Shown here: positions 35,829 through 48,939 of the stretch, piece by piece
Layout: every line of letters begins with the position of its first letter
How positions within the stretch are numbered: position 1 is the stretch's first letter
Source of the DNA: Paraescarpia echinospica
Lineage: Eukaryota; Annelida; Polychaeta; Sabellida; Siboglinidae
DNA: 64,000 nt
Direction: 5' to 3'
NCBI GenBank assembly: GCA_020002185.1
Contig: CM034539.1
Span: 1,606,355 to 1,670,354, forward strand
Notes under the pieces: model-generated
What the model saw: the letters and a program-made list of their open reading frames with translations, nothing else
Database searches by the model: none
Told to the model about the DNA's origin: nothing
Translations under genes and position numbers: made by a program

Positions 35829-36959
35829 CTGTGATCCAGTATAGCTGATTCATTTGAAGATCATCATAAACGGTACTTCTTTTTCATAAGCCCATCATTG
35901 TCTGTGCAACGCTTGTTCGGAGACAGAAGTAACAAGATGTAGAATTGGCGAATCCCTCGGGTCATTCCCGAAACAGCGCGCTACAAAAAACAAAAATTTT
36001 GTTTTTATTCGATGATATATCAGAGTCTACGAAAAATGCAGAGAAACGAACATCTTAGCACATTTATTTTAACAGAAAAAGCAGCATAGCAACTTCACTG
36101 AGTAAGCGGGCGAAAGTGGATCAAAGATAGACGGCGGTGGAATGTGTCGCTGCCATAGCCGCTGTCACGCGATTGTCACGTCGCTGTCACTGCCGTCGTC
36201 ACAGCGGGCAGCGACTGTCCCCCCACCCTCCCCCGTTCCTCGCGTACCCGTCGCGCGAAACTCGACACCGCCCTACTGAATGCGCCTTAATAAGCTTAAC
36301 AAATTTCACGGCGATGCATGGTGTGTGATACGCGCAACTCGTCACTTTCCCACTCGCGATCTCGCAGCCTTTTAGCGATATTGACAGTTTGACTACATGG
36401 CGGCAGCTTTGCTTTCAAGTAGTGCAACTCTAGGCTGCCGGATCGCCGACAAATCGGGGAAGTTTGGCCGGCGATAAAGGGGCATAGTCACCCACGTCGG
36501 GCGGGATAGCTTTACGCCCCGCGGCAGTTTTTTGCGCTTCTTGCAAAAGAGCAAAGCGATTACTGTAAAACGTGATTATGGTAACAATGAGCTGACAAGG
36601 GACGGCGTATTTTCCCACGAGGACACTGGCAGGTTCCGCTATACGTGGAGTAGACGTGAAGGCCTGCACTGGACGGTTCGTTTGGTCAGTGCGTAATTAG
36701 GATATCAACTGCTCGAGTCGACTGGTGTCGTTTTGTACTGCGGCTGGACGTCTGAATGTTTGGTAGTGTGTGTGTGTGTGCGTGTGTATGCGTGTGTGAG
36801 TATGCGTGTGCGTGTATATGCGTGCGGGTGCGCGTGCGCGAGTGATTATGCACGTATGAACGGGTGTGCGTCAGTGTGTGCATGTGCATGCATGCGTGCG
36901 TGCCTACATGCACGCGTGCGTACGGGCCTGTTTGTTTATACGTCTGTCTCTCTCTCTAA

Positions 36960-37255
<296 letters not shown>

Positions 37256-38279
37256 ATTTGTACACTAGGCCCTACTGTCCACATGAATTTAGGTTGTGGA
37301 GAATTCGTTACGTTCAGTTGCAGACCAAGAAACCAAAACGTGGGTGTAAAATTATTAAAAATGTAAAAACACATAACAGTCCACACCTGTTAAACTCAAA
37401 CGCCGTATGCGACTATTATCTAACCAGATGATCACTGCCATTTACCCGCGACATCGCACACGTAACGGTTTCTTGTCGCTACGGCTGACTCACGATATCG
37501 CGGTTTGGAAAACTCGTCTCCGTGTCGGAAATCCAGCATAAGTTGTCACGCCGTCTGCGCACGTACAATAGATGCCGCGGGACGTGGACCCGCGGGCAAA
37601 GGTCTGTGACTGGTTATTAGTCGCTAGTGTAACCAATCATGTCAATGACACGACCGACCGTATCGAACACTGCGGTTTCTTGTCTTTCTGCTCTACTGTC
37701 TTATTCACTTAACGAACTTCTAATTGTTTTTGTGCGTGAATTTTGATAAGTGGTTGTTGAATTGACTGAACGCACAAGCCGTGGTGTGAGGAGAAAGTTC
37801 AACAAACACTTGGCTATTATGGAGTTAGCTTTTATTATGGTTCGAACAATTCTGATAATAATTAATTCGACGTCTCTGCTAATTGTGTACGCAGTGACAT
37901 TACTTGCAGTTCGTATTACGTAGATGCACACATTTGTGTTCACGCCGACAGGAGTACAAGTCCACTACCTTTCCCTTTACATATTATCACCAGAAAACAA
38001 CATTCTTTAGTTAGCACATCTCTAACTCCAGATGCCGTAATCAATTATTTTCTTTGTTGCCAGTAATACTCAAGTGTGGAACACCCTCAACAGACAGTAA
38101 GATAAACCAGTGTGGATTAATTTAAGAACAACGCATTGATATGTAAGAATTATATTTTTAAAATACGTGTCAAGCTTCAGTGCATTAACAATGTGTTTCC
38201 TATCACACAAGCGCACTTAAACTCAAGCGATGTGTTTGGAATAATATTAATAACAACAACAATAATAATACTATGAAGA

Positions 38280-38528
38280 AGAAGAACATGAACATGAACA
38301 TGAACATGAACATGAACATGAACATGAACATGAACGTGAACGTGAACGTGAACATGAACATGAACATAAACATAAACATGAACATGAACATGAACATGAA
38401 CACGAACATGAACATGAACACGAACATGAACAAGAACAAAACCAAGAACAAGAACAAGAACAAGAACATGAACATGAACAAGAACAAGGACATGAACAAA
38501 AACAAGTACATGAACATGAACAAGAATA
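38280..38528. repeat. (GAACAT)n hexanucleotide repeat (copy 2)
   Basis: Equivalent of 27292-27520 with about five more units. Preceded by aatactatgaag where copy 1 has aataataag. Confidence 0.93.
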
Positions 38529-38559
38529 ACAAGCAGAAGAATATGACGTGGTAGAATCA

Positions 38560-38960
38560 GAAAATGATGATGAAGAAGAAGATAAAGAAGATGAAGAAAA
38601 CTAAAGAGAAGACAAATAATAATAAGATGATGATAGAGAAGAAGTCGAAGAAGACAAAAAAGATTAGAAAACAAAGAATAATAAGAAGATGATAATAAGA
38701 ATATGACACAGAAGAAGCGGAAGATGATGACGAAGAAAAGAATGAACAGGAAGAAGAAGACGAAGAAACAGAAGAAGCGAAAGATTATGGCGAAGAAGAA
38801 GATAAAGAGGAAGAAGAAGACGAAGAAACAGAAGAAGCAGAAGATGATGGCGAAGAAGAAAATGAAGGGGAAGAAGAAGACGAAGACGCAGAAGAAGCAG
38901 AAGATGAAGGAGACGACGACGAAGAAGATGAAAACGATGAAAAAGAAGATACAAAAACGT
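38560..38960. repeat. GAA/GAT purine-rich tract with a ~60-bp higher-order period
   Basis: A purine-rich strand in which a unit of about 60 bp (gaagaagaagacgaagaaac and following) recurs about 2.5 times at 38745-38900. One + frame without an ATG (38698-39006) is open and strongly acidic (Glu/Asp-rich), ending at a stop in ttccgtga. Another frame is Lys-rich. The contig before the gap at 27646 was broken inside this tract. Confidence 0.9.
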
Positions 38961-40130
38961 TATCTTTACCTCTACCTCACTGCGCCGCGACATCCTTCCT
39001 TCCGTGACGTCATCTGTCGTTGACTCCCCAGGTGGCTCGGAATAGATATCGGCGTAAATGACGTCGTCTCCAGTTTCGCCTCCCGCGTTCCCGGCACCGC
39101 AGACGTAATGCAAAATAAAATAAATTCATATCTCCTTTCGCAGGTGAGATGTGCATCCAATGCCTCTCGCGCCTCGCCGCTGTATCTTCATAATTACATC
39201 CATCAGGCAAGTGGAGGACGAAGGAGGGGGGTTGCATTGACCGCGACCGTAATATTGCTCAGGTTATCAGTCCGGGACACGGAGACAGCGGTGTCATTTC
39301 GTGACAACTCCGCGAGAGACCGTGCCGTGGGCCGGGCCAGCGTCAAGAGGCAATTAGCCGACGATATTGGCCTAATGGAAAGCATTTTTCTGTCTTTTCT
39401 GCCTCGGCAACGTGGTTTTATTCCCATCTGCGGCCATTATAAGGTTACCTGTAGTTGTCTGCGAAAATCGCTGCTTCTTGGTATGTCAAAGTGGGCGCCT
39501 AAGTCGCTTTTTTTAAGATTTGTCTGTCCAAGTACCCGATTGACATACGACGGACTGAAAGTTCCATTTAAAATTAGAACTTCTTTCAGTTCATTAGTCG
39601 GCTCATGCAATTAGCACCTTTAATATGCAACTAGCCCGTGTCCTGCTTACTGTCAAAGTGCAACCACGTTTAAGTTCCTATGCCAAATGGCATCAAATTC
39701 ATCCATGTACTGATATAGACCCTTGTCTTATACATAGACTCAGCTACGATTTTGCTGACGTTCACATTGCCTGGACCATAACTGTTCCCCATTGGCGACA
39801 ATGTTACTATTTCATAATGTGTGTTCACAAAACTGCCATGATCTTCTGATATATCTTAATATATATTCTTCCACATGCTGTCAACAAATCGTCAAATTCT
39901 GTCGTGTTTGCTTTCGAAACAAATCGACTTAGAAGCGTTGCTCATTTCTCGCGCAAACAAATCGGACTCGACCTTCGTAGTCAATGCCCACTTATACATG
40001 TAAGCCTGTGTGTAACAGAAGTCGACATCTGGAAATGTGCCCCTGTCCTGTTCGTAGGTGTTTTGTATGCAAGCATCCATCGAAACTGGACACGGTCTCA
40101 AAATCACTGGCATTTTATACCATGTATAGG
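38961..40130. other. Intergenic with an unassigned 168-codon + frame at 39108-39614
   Basis: The frame starts with ATG at 39108 and has mixed composition, but I recognise no domain. Shorter frames run opposite to it. It could be an exon of an unknown gene or chance. Nothing else is seen. Confidence 0.35.
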
Positions 40131-40380
40131 CGTCGGAACCGGGGGGGGGGGCTGAACTCCCAAATATTTTTTTGGTGGGGAGCTGGATATAGGATTCGCC
40201 CCCAATATTTACGGAATGGGTGCATTTTGGAGTGACATTTTATATTTTTTAAGAGCCTGAAGGTGGGTTGTAGGCTAGCCTCAATTGGGTGGAATTGGAG
40301 GTTTCTGGCGAGCCAGAATGTGGGGTATTTGTTTAACCCCAAGGAGGTGTTTTTGAAGGTTTTTGGTGAGCTTCAAAACT
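40126..40380. repeat. Possible dispersed repeat end with a poly-G run
   Basis: The string ataggcgtcggaaccggggg begins a 12-base G run at 40140-40151, followed by a G-rich segment with repeated ggtttttggtgag-like and ggcgagcc-like strings. Similar starts (ggcgt.ggaac then poly-G) are common in dispersed repeats of marine invertebrates. This is from memory and not verified. Confidence 0.35.
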
Positions 40381-41095
40381 CGTGATCGTCATCGGGAAAA
40401 ATATGCACCAGCATCCTCAATTCCCGATATCGTACCCCCATCCTATGACGTCATGATCTGACAGCGGTGTGGTGCTAAGTCCGTTGAACTAAACCTTTCC
40501 CGCATCTTCCTCCCGGAACCTCCAGCCCACGTCATTCCGCTGCCGTCTCGCCTAAGCGGGCGGCGGGCCGTTGACCCGGGACAAACCCACCCTCGGGGGC
40601 TGCATGCGGGTCTATTCTACACCCGACCGCGATAAAGAACGGGGTAATTGCCGTTAAAAAACGTCGTCGTTGTGTATTTTTGAACGTTCACACTTGAGCG
40701 TGCTTTATTGAGGCGAGGGCGCTGAGCGTCGGGCAGGAGCCGTGACCGCGGCCTGTGGGCGCCCTGTGGGCACGGCGGAGGCAGGAGGGACCGACACAAT
40801 GCAACGTAATCATAATGTCAACAACGCACAGTCCTCCAAGTTCACGGCTACGATTGATTATTTTTTCTAGGCCTTGTAAAATGTTAATACTCGAGTCGAC
40901 TGTTGACTGTATGGCGAAGAGCGTGTGGTGTACACGCGCATGCTCACAAGCACACACGAACGCACGCACGCATGCCCGCACGTACACACGTACACACACA
41001 AAGAAACATAAACAATGTTTTTTTAATAAACAAAGACAAACGCTGTTTAACTAATGTATATTATGTAGATGTGTGTAGAGCCTAACTGCCATAAA
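40381..41095. other. Intergenic, nothing recognised; CACG-rich stretch at 40940-41000
   Basis: GC-rich sequence without a recognised gene. Frames of up to 103 codons are unassigned. Confidence 0.45.
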
Positions 41096-41099
41096 TAAA

Positions 41100-41784
41100 A
41101 TACGCACACACGTTCGTATATACGTACTTACATACGTACGTATATGTGTACATACGAACACATGTATATATGTTCAAACATACGTACATACGTACATTAC
41201 GTACATATACATACTTATGCTTACATACATACGTACATACGTACATACGTACATACGTACATACGTACATACGTACATACGTACATACGTACATACGTAC
41301 ATATGTACGTACGTACGTACGTACGTATGTACACGCGTACACGCGTACACGCGTACACGCGCACAGGCGTACACGCGCACACGCACACACACGCCCACGC
41401 ACACGCACACACACGCCCACACACACGCGCCCACGCGCCCACGCGCACACGCGCACACGCGCACACGCGCACACGCACACACGCACACACGCACACAAAC
41501 ACACATCACATGCATACATACATACATACATACATACATACATACATACATACATACATACATACATACATACATACATACATACATACATACATACATA
41601 CATACATACATAAATACATACATACATACATACATACATACATACATACATACATACATACATACATACATACATCCATCCATACATACATACATACATA
41701 CATACATACATCCATCCATCCATACATACATACATACATACATACATACATACATACATACATACATACATGCATACATACATA
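41100..41784. repeat. ACGT, ACACGC and (ACAT)n simple repeats, unit 1
   Basis: In order: (CATACGTA)n to about 41300, (ACGT)n, (ACACGCGT)n, CACACGC units, then (ACAT)n from 41515 with a few ATCC variants. All long frames here are repeat artefacts. Confidence 0.93.
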
Positions 41785-41984
41785 CATTTTCTTTGTGTTA
41801 AAAGGGTACAACGGCGCAGTCACGTGGAACTGCCAGAGCTAAGCCACCCTCATGATTCCACCCATGCATAAAAATACCACACTGCCCCCAAGCGTGCATT
41901 TCACCAAAGCAGCATCGACTATAAAATTTGACCCATGTCAACAACTTGTTTACACGAATTTCCAACATGTGTTTCTTAAATAAC
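41785..41984. repeat. 200-bp non-simple segment, first of a tandem pair
   Basis: Begins cattttctttgtgttaaaag and ends tttcttaaataacg. The second copy is at 42371-42570, 586 bp downstream. The two differ at about two positions. Confidence 0.95.
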
Positions 41985-42370
41985 GTACGTACGTACGTAC
42001 GTACGTACACGCGTACACGCTTACACGCGTACACGCGTACACGCGCACAGGCGCACACGCGCACACGCGCACACGCGCACACGCGCACACGCGCACACGC
42101 ACGCACACGCCCACACACACGCACACACGCACACACGCACACACGCACACACGCACACACGCACACACGCACACACGCACACACGCACACACGCACACAC
42201 GCACACACGCACACATCACATGCATACATACATACATACATACATACATACATACATACATACATACATACATACATACATACATACATACATACATCCA
42301 TCCATACATACATACATACATACATACATACATACATACATACATACATACATACATGCATACATACATA
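41985..42370. repeat. ACGT, ACACGC and (ACAT)n simple repeats, unit 2
   Basis: Same order of simple repeats as 41300-41784 but shorter. Together with the 200-bp segment it makes the second unit of a tandem duplication. Confidence 0.93.
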
Positions 42371-42570
42371 CATTTTCTTTGTGTTAAAAGGATACAACGG
42401 CGCAGTCACGTGGAACTGCCAGAGCTAAGCCACCCTCATGATTCCACCCATGCATAAAAATACCACACTGCCCCCAAGCGTGCATTTCACCAAAGCAGCA
42501 TCGACTATAAAATTTGACCCATGTCAACAACTTGTTTACACGAATTTCCAAAATGTGTTTCTTAAATAAC
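42371..42570. repeat. 200-bp non-simple segment, second of a tandem pair
   Basis: See 41785-41984. Differences are ggatacaa for gggtacaa and ccaaaatg for ccaacatg. Confidence 0.95.
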
Positions 42571-43136
42571 GCAACATTTCATTCACGTTAACGGATGTTC
42601 TCGACCTTCATTAAGTGTCAACCACAACTGTTGGTGTTCCGCAACATTGCCTCCTCGAGATGTCAATGGTTCAAGATGGCGGCTGTGGACAATGGCGGGC
42701 GGCCGTCGTCGGTGACAATGCGGGTGACGAATCCCACGACGTCAATGTCGCGCCAGACAGGAAGACGGGTGACAACGACTGGGCGGGTGGACGCGGGCCG
42801 GCTGGTAAGTTGTCAACCACGACACCTTGGCGACTGTTGTCCTGCGGGTGGGACATCTGTACACTGCTCGGCGTGTTCCCTCTGTCGAGACAACTCTATT
42901 CAACTTTAGAGCGGGGTACAAGCAGGGCCCGAGCACCCCGCTGCCCGGCCAGTGTGTGGCCACTTGTGGGTCTGTTGTCCACTGCTGTGTCCGAGTCAAG
43001 AGGTCGCGACCAATCAAAAGACATCGTCATGTGTCGGCCCTACTTGGTCATGCTGTGCCTCTTGAAGTTCTATTCCATGGGAAGACATTCGCCTTAGAGT
43101 TGCATTCTGAGTTAAACTACCGTTTTAACTATTTTG
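42571..43136. other. Intergenic with an unassigned 160-codon + frame (42615-43097)
   Basis: Several overlapping frames, including 104 and 110 codons, occur in GC-rich sequence. None has a recognised domain or an evident splice pattern. A promoter-associated or untranslated region is possible. Confidence 0.35.
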
Positions 43137-43500
43137 AAGAACATTTATGGACAACATGAACAAAATGTACTTTTTGACATACTTGCTCAAACTTGACGTA
43201 TATGTCACTTGAACATTTATGGACAACATGAACAACATGTACTTGTTGACATACTTGCTCAAACTTGACGTATATGTAACTTGAACATTTATGGACAACA
43301 TGAACAAAATGTACTTGTTGACATACTTGCTCAAACTTGACGTATATGTCACTTGAACATTTATGGACAACATGAACAAAATGTACTTTTTGACATACTT
43401 GCTCAAACTTGACGTATATGTCACTTGAACATTTATGGACAACATGAACACAATGTACTTGTTGACCTACTTGTTCAAACTTGACGTATATGTCGCTTGC
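43137..43500. repeat. 72-bp minisatellite, 5 copies
   Basis: Units begin acatttatggacaacatgaa at 43141, 43213, 43285, 43357 and 43429. The last is the most divergent. Being a multiple of three, the unit keeps a minus-strand frame open, which I do not regard as a gene. Confidence 0.93.
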
Positions 43501-44066
43501 GCATTTTTCTTATGTTATTCACTAAATTATGTTTTTACAAAAAATTCGGTCGCCATGTCCGGCCAGCAGAATATTGAACGCGGATATATTTTATTCTTCT
43601 TTTGCATTGTTTTATCTAAAAATTGCATATTATCATAAGCATATTTTTTTTGGGAAAAGTGATTGGTATTAAAAAATGGACGATCTCCAAATGCAACTTT
43701 AAAATAGAGAAGACTCGCTTTCCCGCAGCCTTGAGGTATGACGACACGGAATAAGGAATGATAACTTGGACATATAACGCGGTATGTGATCAATTAAAGT
43801 GTCTTATCCAACGGAATTATTCAAATACGTAGCTTACTAAAATAGTAAACTAAATCAGAAAGTTCAACATATATAATGGTTAACTTACACAATTATATTT
43901 GATTAAAATATTAATGTTGCAGTATTCTTTAAATAACAAGTAAGAATTATTTAGTTGATACACAAGCACGTGCTTGCATGCATATATGCGAACGTGCGTA
44001 CACAAATATATCAATTATTGGAGATAATTGTGACACACAACATATGCACATAACATTTAAATGTGA
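43501..44066. other. AT-rich intergenic, nothing recognised
   Basis: No gene or repeat unit was seen up to the gap. Confidence 0.5.
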
Positions 44067-45066
44067 NNNNNNNNNNNNNNNNNNNNNNNNNNNNNNNNNN
44101 NNNNNNNNNNNNNNNNNNNNNNNNNNNNNNNNNNNNNNNNNNNNNNNNNNNNNNNNNNNNNNNNNNNNNNNNNNNNNNNNNNNNNNNNNNNNNNNNNNNN
44201 NNNNNNNNNNNNNNNNNNNNNNNNNNNNNNNNNNNNNNNNNNNNNNNNNNNNNNNNNNNNNNNNNNNNNNNNNNNNNNNNNNNNNNNNNNNNNNNNNNNN
44301 NNNNNNNNNNNNNNNNNNNNNNNNNNNNNNNNNNNNNNNNNNNNNNNNNNNNNNNNNNNNNNNNNNNNNNNNNNNNNNNNNNNNNNNNNNNNNNNNNNNN
44401 NNNNNNNNNNNNNNNNNNNNNNNNNNNNNNNNNNNNNNNNNNNNNNNNNNNNNNNNNNNNNNNNNNNNNNNNNNNNNNNNNNNNNNNNNNNNNNNNNNNN
44501 NNNNNNNNNNNNNNNNNNNNNNNNNNNNNNNNNNNNNNNNNNNNNNNNNNNNNNNNNNNNNNNNNNNNNNNNNNNNNNNNNNNNNNNNNNNNNNNNNNNN
44601 NNNNNNNNNNNNNNNNNNNNNNNNNNNNNNNNNNNNNNNNNNNNNNNNNNNNNNNNNNNNNNNNNNNNNNNNNNNNNNNNNNNNNNNNNNNNNNNNNNNN
44701 NNNNNNNNNNNNNNNNNNNNNNNNNNNNNNNNNNNNNNNNNNNNNNNNNNNNNNNNNNNNNNNNNNNNNNNNNNNNNNNNNNNNNNNNNNNNNNNNNNNN
44801 NNNNNNNNNNNNNNNNNNNNNNNNNNNNNNNNNNNNNNNNNNNNNNNNNNNNNNNNNNNNNNNNNNNNNNNNNNNNNNNNNNNNNNNNNNNNNNNNNNNN
44901 NNNNNNNNNNNNNNNNNNNNNNNNNNNNNNNNNNNNNNNNNNNNNNNNNNNNNNNNNNNNNNNNNNNNNNNNNNNNNNNNNNNNNNNNNNNNNNNNNNNN
45001 NNNNNNNNNNNNNNNNNNNNNNNNNNNNNNNNNNNNNNNNNNNNNNNNNNNNNNNNNNNNNNNNNN
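44067..45066. other. Assembly gap, exactly 1000 N
   Basis: A second round-length placeholder. Unlike the first gap, I see no shared sequence on its two sides within this window. Confidence 0.99.
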
Positions 45067-45127
45067 CACGTTGTTTTAACAAAACATGGAATATGTTTTA
45101 TGACAAAGAAAGACAAAAATAGAGAAA

Positions 45128-45227
45128 GATAGATAAATAAATAAATAAATAAATTATGACAGAAAAAAGAGAAATATACAGACATACAGGCATGCAAGGT
45201 AAAGATAGAGACAGACAAACAGACAAT

Positions 45228-45315
<88 letters not shown>
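45128..45315. repeat. (AAAT)n and (GA)n microsatellites
   Basis: Short AAAT repeats at 45131-45156, then a pure (GA)n run at about 45229-45312. Confidence 0.95.
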
Positions 45316-45316
<1 letters not shown>

Positions 45317-45944
45317 ATCATTACCGTTTGTTTCCAAACTGACTCGATCGTATATGGCTATGCAGTTGTAATTACTTATATAATGGCTAAAGTTATTTAT
45401 CATTTTTTAAAATGAATAACGGGACTTTTCTCAAAATGCATTGCAATACTATCCTGGCGAACAAATACGGGGTGAACATCTGAACTCAATGCAATCAACA
45501 ATAACAGATGAAATGTCCTGGTAATCGAAATAAATACTACAATTGTCAGCAGTCGGGACACAACCTAAGTATGTCCCTTAATAACGGGTGTAGTTAAACG
45601 CAGAACGTGTTCTCGTGTTAATTGATATTGTCTTCATGTTGACAGCGTGTTCACGAAACTCAACCCGTTCTGCACCCTCGCTAGTGGTGGGACGCTACAC
45701 TACACCTGTGGTATGCCCGTCATGGCGGGCGCCTGGGGCACATCCCCCGGGGAAGGACGCCAGTCGTGGGAGGTAAGGGTCCACTACATTAACACCAGGG
45801 CCATGTCCGTTTGATGTCATCTGAAATCAGAGCCATCAGTATTAATGCCAACGCAGTGGTGTTTGAGCAGCCATTTATAACTCGGATACATCCCATTTGT
45901 TCATTGTTCCCGTTTGTTTACATATATCCCAACACATACTACTC
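45316..45944. other. Intergenic, nothing recognised
   Basis: Unique-looking sequence without a recognised gene. 45700-45780 is GC-rich. Confidence 0.5.
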
Positions 45945-46740
45945 TCTCCCTCTTTCCATATTTCCCTCGCTCCATCTTTCCCTCTCTCCTTTCCCCCATC
46001 CGTCCCTCCTTCCTTCCTTCCTTCCTCCTTTCCTTCCTTCCTTCCTTCCGTCCGTCCGTTCTTCCGTCCGTCCGTCCGTCCGTCCGTCCGTCCGTCCGTC
46101 CGTCCCTCCCTCCCTCCCTCCCTCCCTCCCTCCCTCCCTCCCTCCCTCCCTCCCTCCGTCCCACTCTTCCTCCCTCCCTCCCTCCCTCCCTCCCACCTTC
46201 CTCCTCCCTCCCTCCCTCACTCTCCAAGTTCCCTCTGTCCCTCCTCCCTCGCCCCTCTCGTCCCTCCCTCCCTCCTCCTCCCTCCTTCCCTCCCTCCCTC
46301 CCCTCCGTCCGTCCGTCCGTCCGTCCGTCCGTCCGTCCGTCCGACCGTCCGCCCGTCCGTTCCGCGTCCATCCTTCGTCCGTCCGTCCCTCGCTCCCTCT
46401 CTCCCCCACTCTCTTTCCCCCTCTCTTTCCCTCTCTCCATATCCCTCTCCCCCTCACTCGCTTCTCCTTCGCCTTCTCTACTCCCCCTATCTCTATTATC
46501 TCCTTCTCCCCATCTGTCCACCTCTACGCACTCCCTCTCTCAATCTATGTACCTTCTCTCTTTTCTCATTTCCGTCTGTTTGTCACTTTGTCAGTCAGTC
46601 TGTCTGCCTGGCTGCCTACCTCACTCCCTCCCTTTTCTATCCTCTTCCATCCCTCTTCTCTCCTCCCCTATCCTCTCTTAACTATCCTCTTTCCTCCGTC
46701 GCTGTCTCTCTATTTCTGTATCTCAAATTCTTCTTCAATC
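45945..46740. repeat. 800-bp pyrimidine tract (TCCC, TCCG, TTCC units)
   Basis: Almost entirely C and T on the + strand, with (CCGT)n at 46047-46105 and 46306-46345, (CCCT)n at 46105-46200 and less regular CTCC sequence to 46740. Frames of about 170-320 codons on both strands are compositional artefacts (Pro/Ser/Leu on +, Gly/Arg/Glu on -). A tract of this kind can form triplex DNA. Confidence 0.93.
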
Positions 46741-47260
46741 AACCATATTCACTCCTCCCGTCACTTTTAAATGACGTCGTGTTCGTCAACGATCTTAAAT
46801 GTGCGAGTGCACGTAGTGAAGTAACATACTAGAACAGTCCAACAGAACGGACTTCGCCGACAAGACCATCTCGGACAATGTGTCACGTGACACAGTGACG
46901 TAAGCCGATGCAACGTGAGGCTGCATACAAGACGAGAAAGACGGCAATGATGTCCCGTCAATGCGGCGTCGTCAGGCACCCATCCAGACCCGCCTTCTCA
47001 ATGACCGCCGATTTGTTTCGAACAAAACCGTTGGCGATACCATCTAGCGACTGCCGCGTAACCTACGATAAATATCGCTGCGTTTAATGGGGGAAATTAC
47101 CCCGAACGAGAGGCGTTTGTCTTGTTGCAGTTTGACTGTTGTGACAGTTTTGTTGGGGTAATAAGGCGCGGTTTTACCCTCGGGTGTGGACGTTTTGTTG
47201 TCGCTGGTGGCTTCTAGTAATGACAGGGGCATATAAAGTCCGGCGAAAGCACATTTGGGG
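46741..47260. other. Intergenic, nothing recognised
   Basis: Short unassigned frames of about 70 codons only. Confidence 0.5.
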
Positions 47261-47261
47261 T

Positions 47262-47545
47262 GCATGTGCTTGTGTGTGCGTGTGTGCGTGTGTACGTGTG
47301 TGCGTGTTTGCGTGTGTGCGTGTGTGAGTGTGCGCGTGTGCGCGTGTCAGTGTGTCCGTGTGTGCGTGTGCGCGTGTGCGCGTGTTACTGTGTCACTGTG
47401 TGCGTGTGTCTATGTGTGTGTGTGTGTGTGTGTGTTTGTGTGCGTGCGTGTGTGTGTGCGTGCATGCATGTGTGCATACATGCGTATGCGCGTGCATGTG
47501 TGTGTTGAGAGTATGCACGTGTACTTGTATGCGTGTGCGCAGGTC
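47262..47545. repeat. GTGT/GCGT-rich tract
   Basis: Alternating GTGTGC and GTGCGC units, with the usual Cys/Val frames. Confidence 0.9.
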
Positions 47546-47807
47546 GAGGGCTAGAAGACATCCATGATTCGGTGCTACGACCTCACTTGGTCCGTGCACT
47601 GGACCGACCGAGCCCGACACAAAGCCGCCGTAGATCGGTGGCTGTGGACGACTCGAGAGTAGCATATGGCCAGTCGGCGATAACGGCACGCTCAGATCTG
47701 TCATCTAACGACTGCCAACGTCGGCTTTGTGTCGTCCGTCGTCCGTTGTCTTTGTCAGATAGTCATCGTGACCGGGATGTCGTCTCACTGTTCACGGCGG
47801 TTAACGG

Positions 47808-47926
47808 AGACAGAGAAAGAGAGAAAGAGAGAAAGAGAGAAAGAGAGAAAGAGAGAAAGAGAGAAAGAGAGAAAGAGAGAAAGAGAGAAAGAGAGAAAGA
47901 GAGAAAGAGAGAAAGAGAGAACGAAT
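47808..47926. repeat. (GAGAAA)n-type purine repeat
   Basis: Regular gagaaaga units over about 118 bp. Confidence 0.95.
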
Positions 47927-48935
47927 ACAGGGATCACGTGAGGCGAGATAACCCACGTTTGAATCCTCTTGCTGTGTTTTAAAGCCGTGGCAAATTCGTC
48001 GACTCCGTGTTGCTTCAGTTCACTCAGCTCTATGGATGAGTATCTGGTAGTGGATAGGTGTGAACGAAACTATTCGCCTAGTGATTTCAGTGTGGTTGAA
48101 TACATCCAGTAGACGTTGAGATGGTGTTCGATTGAGCAGGTCTCCCGGGGGGTAAAAGAGCAAGAACAGTCCTATGGACTAGATACCGCGCTATATGGGA
48201 TCGTACCTTTACTTAACGAGATGTTAATGTCTAAAGGGTTAAACAGAGAGCAAGATTGAGAGAGTGAAATGGGTCGAATGATAAAGGGATCGCTAAAAGA
48301 AGCAGGGACAGGAGAAAGAATGGGAAGAGAGGCAAAAACAAGACGATCGTTGGTCAGGGAGATGCAAGCTTGTTATAAAATAAACAAAACAAGCAACAAT
48401 ACGGCAGTGACTGCGAGAACAAGCCGGGTCTTGGTGAAGATGCTTTGAACCCAACAACCGACTCTAGCTCTCTGTTTATTTTTTATTCCCGTTTCTTGAA
48501 ATTATTATTCCATATTGACCAGCCTTTTGCCCAATATTTTTAATGCAACCGTTGGAGACCCACTATTACGTGATATTGAGCATTAACACAATCCATATTA
48601 CGTTCATACTTGTACACTGTATATGCATACCAGTTTATCTCATAAATACATTACATTTAACTTTACTCGCGTTTAAATGCGGTGTTCCTTTTCTGCATTT
48701 GATAGTACTGAAAACGTTGTATTTCTAAGTTTAGCTCGTGGCCGGTTTACGCTCTCAAGCGAATGACAGTTCGACAGTTTCTAGTTTATTCGGTAACAAC
48801 AACGAATTGCTTTTGTGAATGAGCATCGACAGTGATTTTATATCGATAGTGTTTGCCGGCAAGCGAGTTAGCAGAACTCTACTGGGATCCAACGCATCAC
48901 TGCAGGCGAATGTCAATCACAGCTTTGCTACGCAC
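47927..48935. other. Intergenic upstream of the LIM-homeobox gene, nothing recognised
   Basis: No recognised coding sequence. Confidence 0.5.
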
Positions 48936-48939
48936 CGCT

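Noticed and set aside
39108..39614. 168-codon protein gene
   Set aside because: It has an ATG and mixed composition but no recognisable domain and overlapping frames on the other strand. Kept only as an unassigned frame.
45811..46832. Proline/serine-rich proteins of about 320 codons
   Set aside because: An 800-bp pyrimidine tract gives Pro/Ser/Leu on one strand and Gly/Arg/Glu on the other in every frame.
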